Below are positions 18,054 through 25,181 of a DNA stretch of 64,000 nucleotides, piece after piece. Under the pieces are notes generated by a model. It did not search any database. It saw only the letters and a program-made list of their open reading frames with translations, and had not been told where the DNA came from. Source of the DNA: Bacteroidota bacterium (GTDB taxonomy: Bacteria > Bacteroidota > Bacteroidia > Chitinophagales > LD1); contig CANJZE010000018.1 of NCBI GenBank assembly GCA_947479455.1, forward strand, positions 1-64,000. Direction: 5' to 3'. Positions within the stretch are counted from its first letter, which is position 1, and the number at the start of each line of letters is the position of its first letter. A program made the translations under genes and the position numbers.

Positions 18054-18079
18054 GTCCCCTTTAGGGGATTTAGGGGTTT
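18054..18079 (-). repeat. 26-bp dispersed palindromic repeat, copy 1
   Basis: The 26-base sequence beginning GTCCCCTTTAGGGG and ending ATTTAGGGGTTT is identical to the one at 25156-25181. It contains a CCCCTTTAGGGG-type palindrome plus a third G-run. It begins one base beyond the rpsN stop codon, in the rpsN-rpsH spacer of the ribosomal operon. Confidence 0.85.
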
Positions 18080-18080
18080 T

Positions 18081-18350
18081 CTACCAAGATGATTTAGTCA
18101 CTCCGGGAATTTTTCCTTCAGTAGCCAGGTCGCGGAACTTGATACGTGATACACCGAACATGCGCACATATCCTCTTCCTCTTCCTGTCAACGCGCAACG
18201 GTTGCGAAGTCTAACCTTCGAAGAGTTCTTCGGAAGTTTATCCAACAATAACCATTCGCCTGCTGCTTTTAGTTCTTCGCGTTTAGCCGCATACTTTTTT
18301 ACGAGTCTTTCTCTTTTACGCTGACGAGCTTCTACTGATTTCTTTGCCAT
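18081..18350 (-). CDS. rpsN: 30S ribosomal protein S14, zinc-independent type
   Basis: 89 residues. This is the long C-minus form without the CxxC zinc motif of the short paralogue. [20 protein letters not shown] at the start, then [14 protein letters not shown] and [14 protein letters not shown], identify S14. It sits in conserved order between rplE and rpsH. Its 5' spacer holds a period-7 array and its 3' side a dispersed palindrome, so this gene is unusually bracketed by repeats for a ribosomal protein. Confidence 0.96.
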   Translation of the reverse strand: MAKKSVEARQRKRERLVKKYAAKREELKAAGEWLLLDKLPKNSSKVRLRNRCALTGRGRGYVRMFGVSRIKFRDLATEGKIPGVTKSSW

Positions 18351-18355
18351 GTTTT

Positions 18356-18383
18356 TAGTATTGAGTAGTTAGTATTGAGTATT
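18356..18383 (-). repeat. Period-7 array in the rpsN leader
   Basis: On the plus strand the units are TAGTATT, GAGTAGT, TAGTATT, GAGTATT: four 7-base units, followed by the related TAGACAA. The array starts 6 bases upstream of the rpsN start codon, inside the 65-base rplE-rpsN spacer. Confidence 0.7.
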
Positions 18384-18415
18384 TAGACAATACAGTTCTA
18401 TCTTTTATGGTTGAT

Positions 18416-18994
18416 TTATTTTGTTTCCGGTTTGATGTCTTTCTTAAACGGCATTCCCAAAGCTTCGAGCAATGCATAAGCTTCTTCATCTGTTTGTGCA
18501 CTGGTAACGAAAGTGATATCCATACCATTGATGTTAGTCACTTTGTCAATTTCCATTTCAGGGAAAATGATTTGTTCCTTAATACCCATGGTGTAATTAC
18601 CACGGCCATCAAATCCTTTTGGGTTAATACCTTTAAAGTCACGAACACGTGGCAAAGACACTGAAACCAAACGGTCAAGGAATTCAAACATACGCTCATT
18701 ACGAAGAGTAACGCGGCAGCCGATAGGCATGCCTTCACGCAATTTAAAGTTTGAAATCGCCATGCGAGCACGAGAGGCAACTGCCTTTTGTCCTGCAATA
18801 GCAGTCATTTCATTAACTGCGATATCCACCAATTTCTTGTCAGAGGTAGCACCGTTAACACCTTGATTTAAACAGATTTTTTTCAAACGTGGCACCTGCA
18901 TTACTGAGGTGTAGTTGAACTTTTTTACCAATGCAGGAACTATATCGTCCTGAAAGCGCTTCGCGAGGCGCGGAGTATATTTTGTATTGCTCAT
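18416..18994 (-). CDS. rplE: 50S ribosomal protein L5
   Basis: 192 residues from the ATG at 18994. A longer in-frame extension to 19111 has no L5 similarity and would cover the promoter, so it is rejected. L5 blocks include [29 protein letters not shown] and [18 protein letters not shown]5 binds 5S rRNA and contacts the P-site tRNA. It is the first gene of the cluster here: rplN and rplX, which normally precede it, are replaced by divergent ligA. Confidence 0.96.
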   Translation of the reverse strand: MSNTKYTPRLAKRFQDDIVPALVKKFNYTSVMQVPRLKKICLNQGVNGATSDKKLVDIAVNEMTAIAGQKAVASRARMAISNFKLREGMPIGCRVTLRNERMFEFLDRLVSVSLPRVRDFKGINPKGFDGRGNYTMGIKEQIIFPEMEIDKVTNINGMDITFVTSAQTDEEAYALLEALGMPFKKDIKPETK

Positions 18995-19045
18995 TTTAAA
19001 CTGTTTTGTACGATTCCCAACCGTACTGTTTTTAAAAAGGGAACG

Positions 19046-19076
19046 CAAAAGTAGAATTTGAAAGCATAGTTCCAAA
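19046..19076 (-). promoter_or_regulatory. Bacteroidota-type promoter of the rplE operon
   Basis: On the minus strand TTTG (19076-19073) is followed after exactly 19 bases by TACTTTTG (19053-19046). This is a full match to the Bacteroidota primary sigma consensus TTTG-N19-TAnnTTTG. Transcription would start about 45 bases upstream of the rplE ATG. The short leader contains a small GTACG/CGTAC hairpin. Confidence 0.7.
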
Positions 19077-19177
19077 CATTCGGTGGAAAAAAGTTTACGG
19101 GGGTATTGCAAACCCGCAGAAAGGCGAATATTGCGCGTTCAAAAAATTTGAGCTAAGTAGTATCATTGCACATATAT

Positions 19178-21277
19178 ATGTATTCGAAAGAACAGGTAGC
19201 AGAACTCAATCAACTTTCTCATGAACTTCTCAAATCAGAAAACAATTTTTCTGTAGAGGAAAAAGCATACGCGCTTCGCAAGGTGATTAACTACCACGAC
19301 TGGCGATACTACGTTTTAAGTGAACCAAGCATTACTGATTTCGATTATGATAAATTATTTACCGAACTCAAACAACTCGAAACCCGAAACCCGCAACTCG
19401 TAACGCCCGATTCTCCGACACAACGAGTTGCCAGCGCACTCACCAACGAATTTGAATCGGTTTCTCATTTGGCGAGTATGCTTTCGTTAGAAAACTCATA
19501 CAACCTTGGCGATATAGAAGAGTTTAATCGCAGAGTAACAGACTTGACTAAAACTGCTGAAATAGAATATTGCGTTGAACCAAAATTTGACGGAGCAAGT
19601 ATTGCGCTGGTGTATGAAAACGATAAGCTCGTGCGTGCCGCAACGCGTGGCGATGGAACAGTTGGCGAAGACATCACCAACAACGCCATGGCAATTCCTT
19701 CCATTCCGCTTTCTGCTCCATTTTCAAAATTCGGAATTCATAAAATGGAGTTGCGAGGTGAAGTGATTATCACTAAAGAAATTTTTGAAAAGAAGAATGC
19801 TGAGCGCATTGCCAAAGGTGAAAAGAGTTTTCAGAATTCGCGCAACACTGCTTCGGGTTCGCTGCGCATGAAGGACCCGAACGAAGTAGCCCAACGCGGA
19901 CTCGAAGCCATTCTGTATCACGTAAGTTTTGCAGAAGATGCCAATGGGAAAAATTTGATTGCGGAAAAATTGCTCACTCATTATTCAGTTATTGAAATGC
20001 TTTACAACTGCGGCTTTAAAACTCCGCTTAAAGAATTAAAGGTTTGCAAGAGTGCGCAGGAAGTGGATGACTTCATCAACACATGGGATGCTAAACGATT
20101 GACCTTTAATATAGAAACAGATGGTATGGTGGTGAAGGTGAACTCGCTGAAAATGCAGCAGCAATGCGGCAGCACTTCACATCATCCGCGTTGGGCAATT
20201 GCTTATAAGTTTGCCGCAAAACAGGCGCAGAGTAAATTGTTGAAAGTAGAATTTCAGGTGGGGCGAACAGGAGCGGTTACCCCGGTTGCAAAAATTGAAC
20301 CTGTTCCATTGGCGGGTGTAACCATCTCTTCCATTTCATTGCACAACGAAGAATTTATTCTCGAAAAAAATTTGTTGTTGGGTGATACCGTGATTGTTGA
20401 ACGTGCCGGTGAAGTCATTCCCTATATAGTTGGTTCAGTGCCTGATTTACGAAACGGTTCAGAAATTAAAATTGATTTTCCCCGCACTTGTCCTTCGTGC
20501 AATTCGCCTTTGGTGAAGCCGGAAGAAGAAGCAATTTGGCGCTGCGACAATGTGGACTGCCCCGCACAAACCGAAGAGCGCGCCATTCATTTTGTTTCGA
20601 AAGATGCTATGGATATTGATGGATGCGGAAGTTCAACCATCATTGAATTTATTCAGCGGGGCTTTATTAAAAACATCGAAGACCTTTATCGTTTGCCTTA
20701 TGATGAAATTTTGAAGTTGGAGGGATGGAAGGAAAAAAGTGTGAGCAATCTGAAAACGGGCATCGAAGATTCGAAAAACCGACCGCTATGGCGTTTGTTG
20801 AATGCGCTCGGCATTCGTCATGTAGGCGTTACTACTTCGAAAGATATTTCTGCGCATATCAAAACCATTTTCGATTTAGAGAAAATGAGCGTGGAAGATT
20901 TAGAAAACATAGAAGGCATTGGTCCGAAGGTGGCGCAGAGCATTTTTGATTTTTTTCAAAACCAAGCCAACATTCATTTACTAAATGAGTTGAAAAACTT
21001 TGGCGTGAACACAGACAATCGCCCCGAAGATTCCCTTTCTAAAAACAATAAACTCGAAGGCAAAACTTTTCTCTTCACCGGTTCGTTGCAGCAGTTTACG
21101 CGCGACCGCGCTAAGCAATTGGTGGAAGAAAACGGAGGTAAACTATTGAGTGGTGTTTCTGCAAATCTGAATTACTTAGTGGTGGGCGAAGATTCCGGAA
21201 GCAAATTGGCGAAGGCAAAGAAGATTCCTTCGATTGTTGTTTTGACCGAGGAAGAGTTTTTGAAGATGGTAGAGTAA
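19178..21277 (+). CDS. ligA: NAD-dependent DNA ligase LigA
   Basis: 699 residues from the ATG at 19178; the TTG at 19166 is an alternative. It seals nicks in replication and repair using NAD+. Domains in order: Ia; adenylation domain with catalytic Lys136 in EPKFDG and TRGDGTVGEDIT; OB fold; four-Cys zinc finger (Cys438, 441, 456, 461); HhH repeats (e.g. GIGPKVAQSI); and a C-terminal BRCT domain from about GKTFLFTGSLQQF. Length is typical for the family. It is divergent from the rplE operon. An array of 7-base units is embedded at codons ~66-77 without altering the expected protein length. Confidence 0.97.
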   Translation: MYSKEQVAELNQLSHELLKSENNFSVEEKAYALRKVINYHDWRYYVLSEPSITDFDYDKLFTELKQLETRNPQLVTPDSPTQRVASALTNEFESVSHLASMLSLENSYNLGDIEEFNRRVTDLTKTAEIEYCVEPKFDGASIALVYENDKLVRAATRGDGTVGEDITNNAMAIPSIPLSAPFSKFGIHKMELRGEVIITKEIFEKKNAERIAKGEKSFQNSRNTASGSLRMKDPNEVAQRGLEAILYHVSFAEDANGKNLIAEKLLTHYSVIEMLYNCGFKTPLKELKVCKSAQEVDDFINTWDAKRLTFNIETDGMVVKVNSLKMQQQCGSTSHHPRWAIAYKFAAKQAQSKLLKVEFQVGRTGAVTPVAKIEPVPLAGVTISSISLHNEEFILEKNLLLGDTVIVERAGEVIPYIVGSVPDLRNGSEIKIDFPRTCPSCNSPLVKPEEEAIWRCDNVDCPAQTEERAIHFVSKDAMDIDGCGSSTIIEFIQRGFIKNIEDLYRLPYDEILKLEGWKEKSVSNLKTGIEDSKNRPLWRLLNALGIRHVGVTTSKDISAHIKTIFDLEKMSVEDLENIEGIGPKVAQSIFDFFQNQANIHLLNELKNFGVNTDNRPEDSLSKNNKLEGKTFLFTGSLQQFTRDRAKQLVEENGGKLLSGVSANLNYLVVGEDSGSKLAKAKKIPSIVVLTEEEFLKMVE
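19373..19407 (+). repeat. Period-7 array inside ligA coding sequence
   Basis: Units in order are CAACTCG, AAACCCG, AAACCCG, CAACTCG, TAACGCC: five consecutive 7-base units sharing an AACYCG core. They encode a segment ahead of the conserved TPDSPTQ motif. The protein segment still looks like a normal LigA sequence. Confidence 0.55.
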
Positions 21278-21280
21278 CAG

Positions 21281-21306
21281 CCACCCCCAAACCCCCGAAG
21301 GGGGCT
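21281..21306 (+). repeat. Dispersed palindromic repeat, divergent copy
   Basis: A CCCCC-GAA-GGGGG stem-loop preceded by CCACCCCCAAA begins three bases after the ligA stop codon. It is a diverged version of the 26-bp repeat at 18054 and 25156, in the same orientation relative to its upstream gene. It could serve as the 3' end structure of the ligA mRNA. Confidence 0.6.
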
Positions 21307-21335
21307 TAAACCAAATACATTTAAGGGTGTTTGTT

Positions 21336-21490
21336 TCCCGCCCAACGAAATTAAAAACCAACTAAGGCGGGACAGGTGCGCGAGGGATTGGAGCGGAAAT
21401 CCTTTTTTGTGCTTAGCTGTTTTTTTCGTGCGTGGCAAAAAAAGATTGCAGCGTAAAGCCCGACCCGAGGCTTAGCGAGTGACACGCCAT
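21336..21490. repeat. Candidate structured intergenic element between ligA and ndk
   Basis: This covers most of the remaining gene-free stretch 21278-21604. A 7-bp stem TCCCGCC / GGCGGGA (21336-21342, 21366-21372) comes first. It is followed by an apparently symmetrical element: GGGATT pairs with AAAGCCC; internal-loop strands GGAGCGG (21390-21396) and GCAGCGT (21448-21454) face each other; then AATC...TTTTTTG pairs with CAAAAAA..GATT. GCTTAGC occurs twice, at 21411 and 21471. From memory, similar sequences recur in other Bacteroidota intergenic regions. Whether it is transcribed is unknown. Confidence 0.45.
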
Positions 21491-21604
21491 AATTATACCA
21501 AGTTAATATAAGTGTTGCAGAGGTCTTTTACTTTAAACCAGAATTCGCTCCGCCAATGTGCTTGGTGCTGTTGAACAAAATTAAAGTGAGAGGGGATGCA
21601 GCAG

Positions 21605-22018
21605 TTAGAATCTCTCCAACCCGCTGAAATGAAACTTCGCTTCAAGTTCTGCATTGGCATCGCTATCGCTTCCGTGAATGGCGTTGCGCTCAATGTTGGC
21701 AGCAAATAATTTGCGAATAGTTCCGGCATCGGCTTTTTCGGGATTGGTAGCACCAATTAGTTTTCTAAAATCTTCAACGGCATTATCTTTTTCAAGAATA
21801 GCAGCTACGATTGGACCTTCGGTCATAAACGCAATCAGTTCGCCAAAGAACGAGCGCTCTTTATGAATGGCATAAAACTCTTCGGCTTTTTCTTTTGAAA
21901 GACGAGTCAGTTTCATTGCCTGAATTTTATATCCTGCGCCAATAATCATGTCAATAATTTTTCCGGTGTGTCCGTCAGCTACTGCATCGGGTTTAAGCAT
22001 GGTGAGCGTAATTGCCAT
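21605..22018 (-). CDS. ndk: Nucleoside diphosphate kinase
   Basis: 137 residues from the ATG at 22018; the longer frame to 22081 covers the promoter and is rejected. It transfers the gamma-phosphate of ATP to NDPs through a phosphohistidine, His115 in [17 protein letters not shown] at the start and GTIRKLFA are family signatures. Length is typical. A matching promoter lies 34 bases upstream. Confidence 0.96.
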   Translation of the reverse strand: MAITLTMLKPDAVADGHTGKIIDMIIGAGYKIQAMKLTRLSKEKAEEFYAIHKERSFFGELIAFMTEGPIVAAILEKDNAVEDFRKLIGATNPEKADAGTIRKLFAANIERNAIHGSDSDANAELEAKFHFSGLERF

Positions 22019-22051
22019 TGTTTCTGTTGTTTGATTTTTTTTAAACGGGGG

Positions 22052-22082
22052 CGAATGTATGCGCGCAAAGCGATTTTTCAAA
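22052..22082 (-). promoter_or_regulatory. Bacteroidota-type promoter of ndk
   Basis: On the minus strand TTTG (22082-22079) is followed after 19 bases by TACATTCG (22059-22052). This has one mismatch to TAnnTTTG and the standard spacing, and lies just upstream of the ndk start. Confidence 0.6.
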
Positions 22083-22115
22083 ACATTTTTTTGTTTTGAA
22101 TTTTGAGGCAGGAAT

Positions 22116-23024
22116 TTACTTGGTCAACTGCTTGAACACATCTTCGAGACTTGACTCTTCTTTATAGAGAGAAAGCAGGGTAAGGTCTTTTGCTTTGGCG
22201 AAATTGAAAATTTCTTCGCGCAGGTCTTTCTGATTTTCAGAAACAATTTTCCATTTGCCATCTTTTGATTGTTCAAATGATTTTATTCCGCGAATGTTTC
22301 CCAGTAGTGAACGCTCAATGTTCTGTTTAAATTCTGCGGTAATAATTATTTCATTACCAATTCTTGCCTGCAAATTTTCGGTAGAGTCATCGGCAACAAT
22401 TTTTCCTTTGTTGATGATGATAACGCGGTCGGCTACTGCCTGCACTTCTTGCATAATATGCGAAGAAAAAATTACCGTTTTGTTTTTACCCAACTGTTTA
22501 ATGAGCGAACGAATTTCCACCAATTGATTTGGGTCGAGGCCTGAAGTAGGCTCGTCTAAAATTAAAACTTCGGGGTCGTGCAACATGGCTTGTGCCAAAC
22601 CAACACGTTGCTTGTATCCTTTTGAAAGTTGCCCCACTTTTTTCTTTCGCTCTGCAATTAATCCAGTCACTTCGAGCATTTCATCAATTCGCTTCGAAGT
22701 AATTTTGCCAAGCTTATGCAAGCCTGCCATAAACTCTAAATACTCGCGCACATACATATCCATGTAAAGCGGATTGCTCTCGGGCAGGTAGCCGATTTTT
22801 TTTGTTACTTCTAATGGTTCGGCAATGGTATCGTATCCACAAACTGTTGCGGTGCCTGAAGATTGCGGAATGAAGCAGGTGAGAATTTTCATAGTGGTGC
22901 TTTTGCCGGCACCGTTTGGTCCGAGGAAACCGAGCACTTCGCCTTTGTTTACTTCAAATGAAATTTCGTCAACCGCTTTTTGTGTGCCGTAGATTTTTGA
23001 AAGAGAAGATACTTTAACGCTCAT
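22116..23024 (-). CDS. gldA: ABC transporter ATPase, GldA-like
   Basis: 302 residues. The nucleotide-binding domain has Walker [10 protein letters not shown] (~35-43), signature LSKGYKQR, Walker [13 protein letters not shown] and the switch His in FSSHIMQEV. The whole sequence, including [33 protein letters not shown] and a ~80-residue C-terminal extension, closely follows GldA, the ATPase that works with the GldF/GldG membrane proteins in gliding motility. gldF and gldG are not adjacent, so the assignment rests on sequence. Gliding would fit the SprB-repeat adhesin nearby. Confidence 0.8.
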   Translation of the reverse strand: MSVKVSSLSKIYGTQKAVDEISFEVNKGEVLGFLGPNGAGKSTTMKILTCFIPQSSGTATVCGYDTIAEPLEVTKKIGYLPESNPLYMDMYVREYLEFMAGLHKLGKITSKRIDEMLEVTGLIAERKKKVGQLSKGYKQRVGLAQAMLHDPEVLILDEPTSGLDPNQLVEIRSLIKQLGKNKTVIFSSHIMQEVQAVADRVIIINKGKIVADDSTENLQARIGNEIIITAEFKQNIERSLLGNIRGIKSFEQSKDGKWKIVSENQKDLREEIFNFAKAKDLTLLSLYKEESSLEDVFKQLTK

Positions 23025-23037
23025 GGGGCAAATGTAA

Positions 23038-23340
23038 TTACTCTAAACGCTTTGTCAATTTTTCGGGGTCTTGTCGTCCATCCCAAAAACATAAAATTAG
23101 AATTTGCGTTTCTGTTTCTTCAAAAAATAAAAGATACTCTCTGATAACTACTGACCGAAAATTTTGATATTCAGTAGTTCTTCCTGAATTTGAATATTGA
23201 GCAATGCTTTCCGTGGCTTCTTCAATCAGTAAGTAAAGTTTTTCGCTATAGCGATTAGATTTATTTCGTGTACTCCAATAGTTCAAACAATCGTATAATT
23301 CTTCCTCAGCGGTTGCTGTCCAAATTATTTCTTTAGCCAT
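23038..23340 (-). CDS. ParE/RelE-family toxin
   Basis: 100 residues with the ParE-type pattern: IIWTATAEEELYDCLNYW at the N-terminus, a helical hairpin, then a compact beta-sheet with FRSVVIREYLLFFEE and a C-terminal LILCFWDGRQDPEKL. Members inhibit gyrase or cleave mRNA at the ribosome; which applies here is not visible. It overlaps the upstream antitoxin gene by 16 bases, typical of a type II module. Confidence 0.8.
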   Translation of the reverse strand: MAKEIIWTATAEEELYDCLNYWSTRNKSNRYSEKLYLLIEEATESIAQYSNSGRTTEYQNFRSVVIREYLLFFEETETQILILCFWDGRQDPEKLTKRLE

Positions 23341-23552
23341 TCGCGAACCTCTTTTTTAACTTGCTCATGTGTTTTAAATTTCCCTTCAGAAATTTCTTGT
23401 TTACCTTTCAGAATTCTGCGTTTTTGTTCTTCGCTTAATTCATAAGTCTGGTTCTCTTCATTTACAAGGTCTAAAATTCTTTGCAAAAGATTTTCGTTAT
23501 CAATTGAGTTGATGTGGTTATGCAAGACTTCTTTTATTTCAACAGTTGACAT
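23325..23552 (-). CDS. Antitoxin of the ParE-type module
   Basis: 75 residues, highly charged, with a predicted helical N-terminal half and a Lys/Glu-rich C-terminal toxin-binding tail ending REWLKK. It is encoded immediately upstream of and overlapping the toxin gene, the usual antitoxin-first order. No clear Phd/YefM or RHH signature is seen; assignment is by context and size. Confidence 0.7.
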   Translation of the reverse strand: MSTVEIKEVLHNHINSIDNENLLQRILDLVNEENQTYELSEEQKRRILKGKQEISEGKFKTHEQVKKEVREWLKK

Positions 23553-23576
23553 GTCGGTTATTTTTGTGAAGTAAAT

Positions 23577-23936
23577 TTAGTGAAAAGAATATTTCCTCTT
23601 CTTCAACTTAAATTTTTTCTGCTCTGCTTTTGTAATGCAAATGCATTTGAGTTTTAGAGGAGTTCCCATCATGCGCACATTTGGTGGAATTTTTCCTACA
23701 TCGCCACTAATGGTTATGCGCAAACCTTCTTTCTTGTATTCTTCGGGCAGGTTACTTGCAATGTAGCGTTGATTCGGATTATCGTCAGGAATAATAACAA
23801 CGAGTTCCTTATCGTTTAAGAAATGGATTACTCCCTTCACGTTGGTAATAGTGCGGTCGTAACCGAAACTCCAATCCTGCGCTTTTGTTGTAAACACTAA
23901 AAGTACCACAGCGATTATTGCAATTAGATTCTTCAT
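23577..23936 (-). CDS. Small secreted protein, unknown function
   Basis: 119 residues. A signal peptide (MKNLIAIIAVVLLVFTTKAQ) is followed by a predicted beta-rich domain with NLPEEYKKEGLRITISGDVG and a lysine-rich tail. The pattern resembles a small OB-like secreted domain common in Bacteroidota, but I cannot name the family. It lies between tktC-like and the antitoxin gene on the same strand. Confidence 0.6.
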   Translation of the reverse strand: MKNLIAIIAVVLLVFTTKAQDWSFGYDRTITNVKGVIHFLNDKELVVIIPDDNPNQRYIASNLPEEYKKEGLRITISGDVGKIPPNVRMMGTPLKLKCICITKAEQKKFKLKKRKYSFH

Positions 23937-23997
23937 AAAATTTTTTGATGAAAGAATTTCAAACAGCTTGCCAAAAGCAGAAACAGAAATCAGCGTT

Positions 23998-24954
23998 CTA
24001 TTTTCTTTTCAAAACTTTTTTTACAGCAGCCACTACATCTGACGTATCCAGTCCATATTTTGCAAGAAGTTGATCAGGCGTTCCGCTTTCTCCGAACGAA
24101 TCGTTTACTGCAACATATTCTAAAGGTGTTGGAAGCTCTTGCGCAAGAAGTGAAGCAATAGATGAACCGAGGCCACCAATGCGATTGTGTTCTTCACAAA
24201 CCACCGCACATTTTGTTTTGGAAACTGATTTTAAAATTGCTTCGGCATCTAAAGGTTTTATAGTGTGAATATTTATCAGCTCCACCGAAAGTCCTTCTGC
24301 TTCCAATTGCTTTGCCGCTTCAACAGCTTTCCAAACTAAGTGACCGGTGGCAAAAATTGTGACCTCTTTTCCTTCGTTCATCACAATTGCTTTTCCAAGT
24401 TTGAAACTTCCTTCGGGCATAAAAATTGGCCAAGCCGGTCTGCCAAAACGGAGATAAACAGGACCAACATATTCTGCTGCGGCAATCGTTGCTTCTTTAG
24501 TTTGATTGTAATCGCAAGGGTTTATCACTACCATGCCCGGCAACATTTGCATTAAGCCTATGTCTTCCAAAATTTGATGCGTTGCTCCATCTTCGCCAAG
24601 CGTGAGCCCCGCGTGTGAAGCACCAATCTTTACGTTCTTTCCACTGTAAGCCACGCTCTGACGAATCTGGTCATACACTCTACCGGTTGCGAAATTTGCA
24701 AAGGTTGTTGCGAAAGGAATTTTGCCGCCAATGGTCATACCCGCAGCTATGCTAATCATGTTTGCCTCTGCCACTCCGCACTGCACAAAACGTTCAGGAA
24801 ATTCTTTGATAAAATCATCGAGCTTCAGTGAACCAACCAGGTCGGCACAAAGTGCTACTACGTTTGCATTTTTTCTTCCTGCTTCTAAAATGCCCGCACC
24901 AAAACCGGAGCGTGTATCTTTTTTTCCTGTTGAAACAAAATCTTGAAGGGTCAT
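23998..24954 (-). CDS. Transketolase, C-terminal subunit
   Basis: 318 residues, comprising the pyrimidine-binding and C-terminal domains of a split transketolase. The motif AEANMISIAAGM (catalytic Glu contacting the thiamine aminopyrimidine), FATTFANFATGRVYDQIR and the C-terminal AVVCEEHNRIGGLGS are typical. With its partner it exchanges two-carbon units in the pentose phosphate pathway. The partner subunit is encoded more than 5 kb away at 30294-31139, on the same strand. Confidence 0.92.
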   Translation of the reverse strand: MTLQDFVSTGKKDTRSGFGAGILEAGRKNANVVALCADLVGSLKLDDFIKEFPERFVQCGVAEANMISIAAGMTIGGKIPFATTFANFATGRVYDQIRQSVAYSGKNVKIGASHAGLTLGEDGATHQILEDIGLMQMLPGMVVINPCDYNQTKEATIAAAEYVGPVYLRFGRPAWPIFMPEGSFKLGKAIVMNEGKEVTIFATGHLVWKAVEAAKQLEAEGLSVELINIHTIKPLDAEAILKSVSKTKCAVVCEEHNRIGGLGSSIASLLAQELPTPLEYVAVNDSFGESGTPDQLLAKYGLDTSDVVAAVKKVLKRK

Positions 24955-24970
24955 TATTAGTGGATAGTTT

Positions 24971-25138
24971 TTATGCGTTGCTTAATTTCTTCTTTTGAAA
25001 TGGATGCTTGGTTGCTTTTTCTGCTTTCTCTTTAGCCATTACTTTATTATAAACTGCATCTACTTTTTTCCATTCCTTAATTGGAACAATTATAGAAATC
25101 TTCTCGCCTTTTTCGTTGATGATATATTTATAGCCCAT
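24971..25138 (-). CDS. Short antitoxin-like protein, possibly a remnant
   Basis: 55 residues from the ATG at 25138 to a TAA at 24971. The translation starts MGYKYIINEKGEKISIIVPI, followed by KEWKKVDAVYNKVMAKEK and a basic tail. The first ~25 residues resemble Phd/YefM-like Bacteroidota antitoxins, in which an N-terminal strand pair is followed by a helix. It is shorter than the usual ~75 residues and no toxin gene adjoins it. It starts 18 bases before the C-terminal transketolase gene's upstream boundary and could be cotranscribed with it. Confidence 0.5.
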   Translation of the reverse strand: MGYKYIINEKGEKISIIVPIKEWKKVDAVYNKVMAKEKAEKATKHPFQKKKLSNA

Positions 25139-25155
25139 CGTGAATTTGTATTTAC

Positions 25156-25181
25156 GTCCCCTTTAGGGGATTTAGGGGTTT
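25156..25181 (-). repeat. 26-bp dispersed palindromic repeat, copy 2
   Basis: It is identical over 26 bases to the copy at 18054-18079. Its last two bases overlap the stop codon of the VWA gene ending at 25180, so as in copy 1 it forms the immediate 3' flank of a minus-strand gene. Confidence 0.85.

Noticed and set aside
18995-19111. N-terminal extension of rplE
   Set aside because: It has no L5 similarity and would cover a full-consensus promoter; the ATG at 18994 gives the normal N-terminus.
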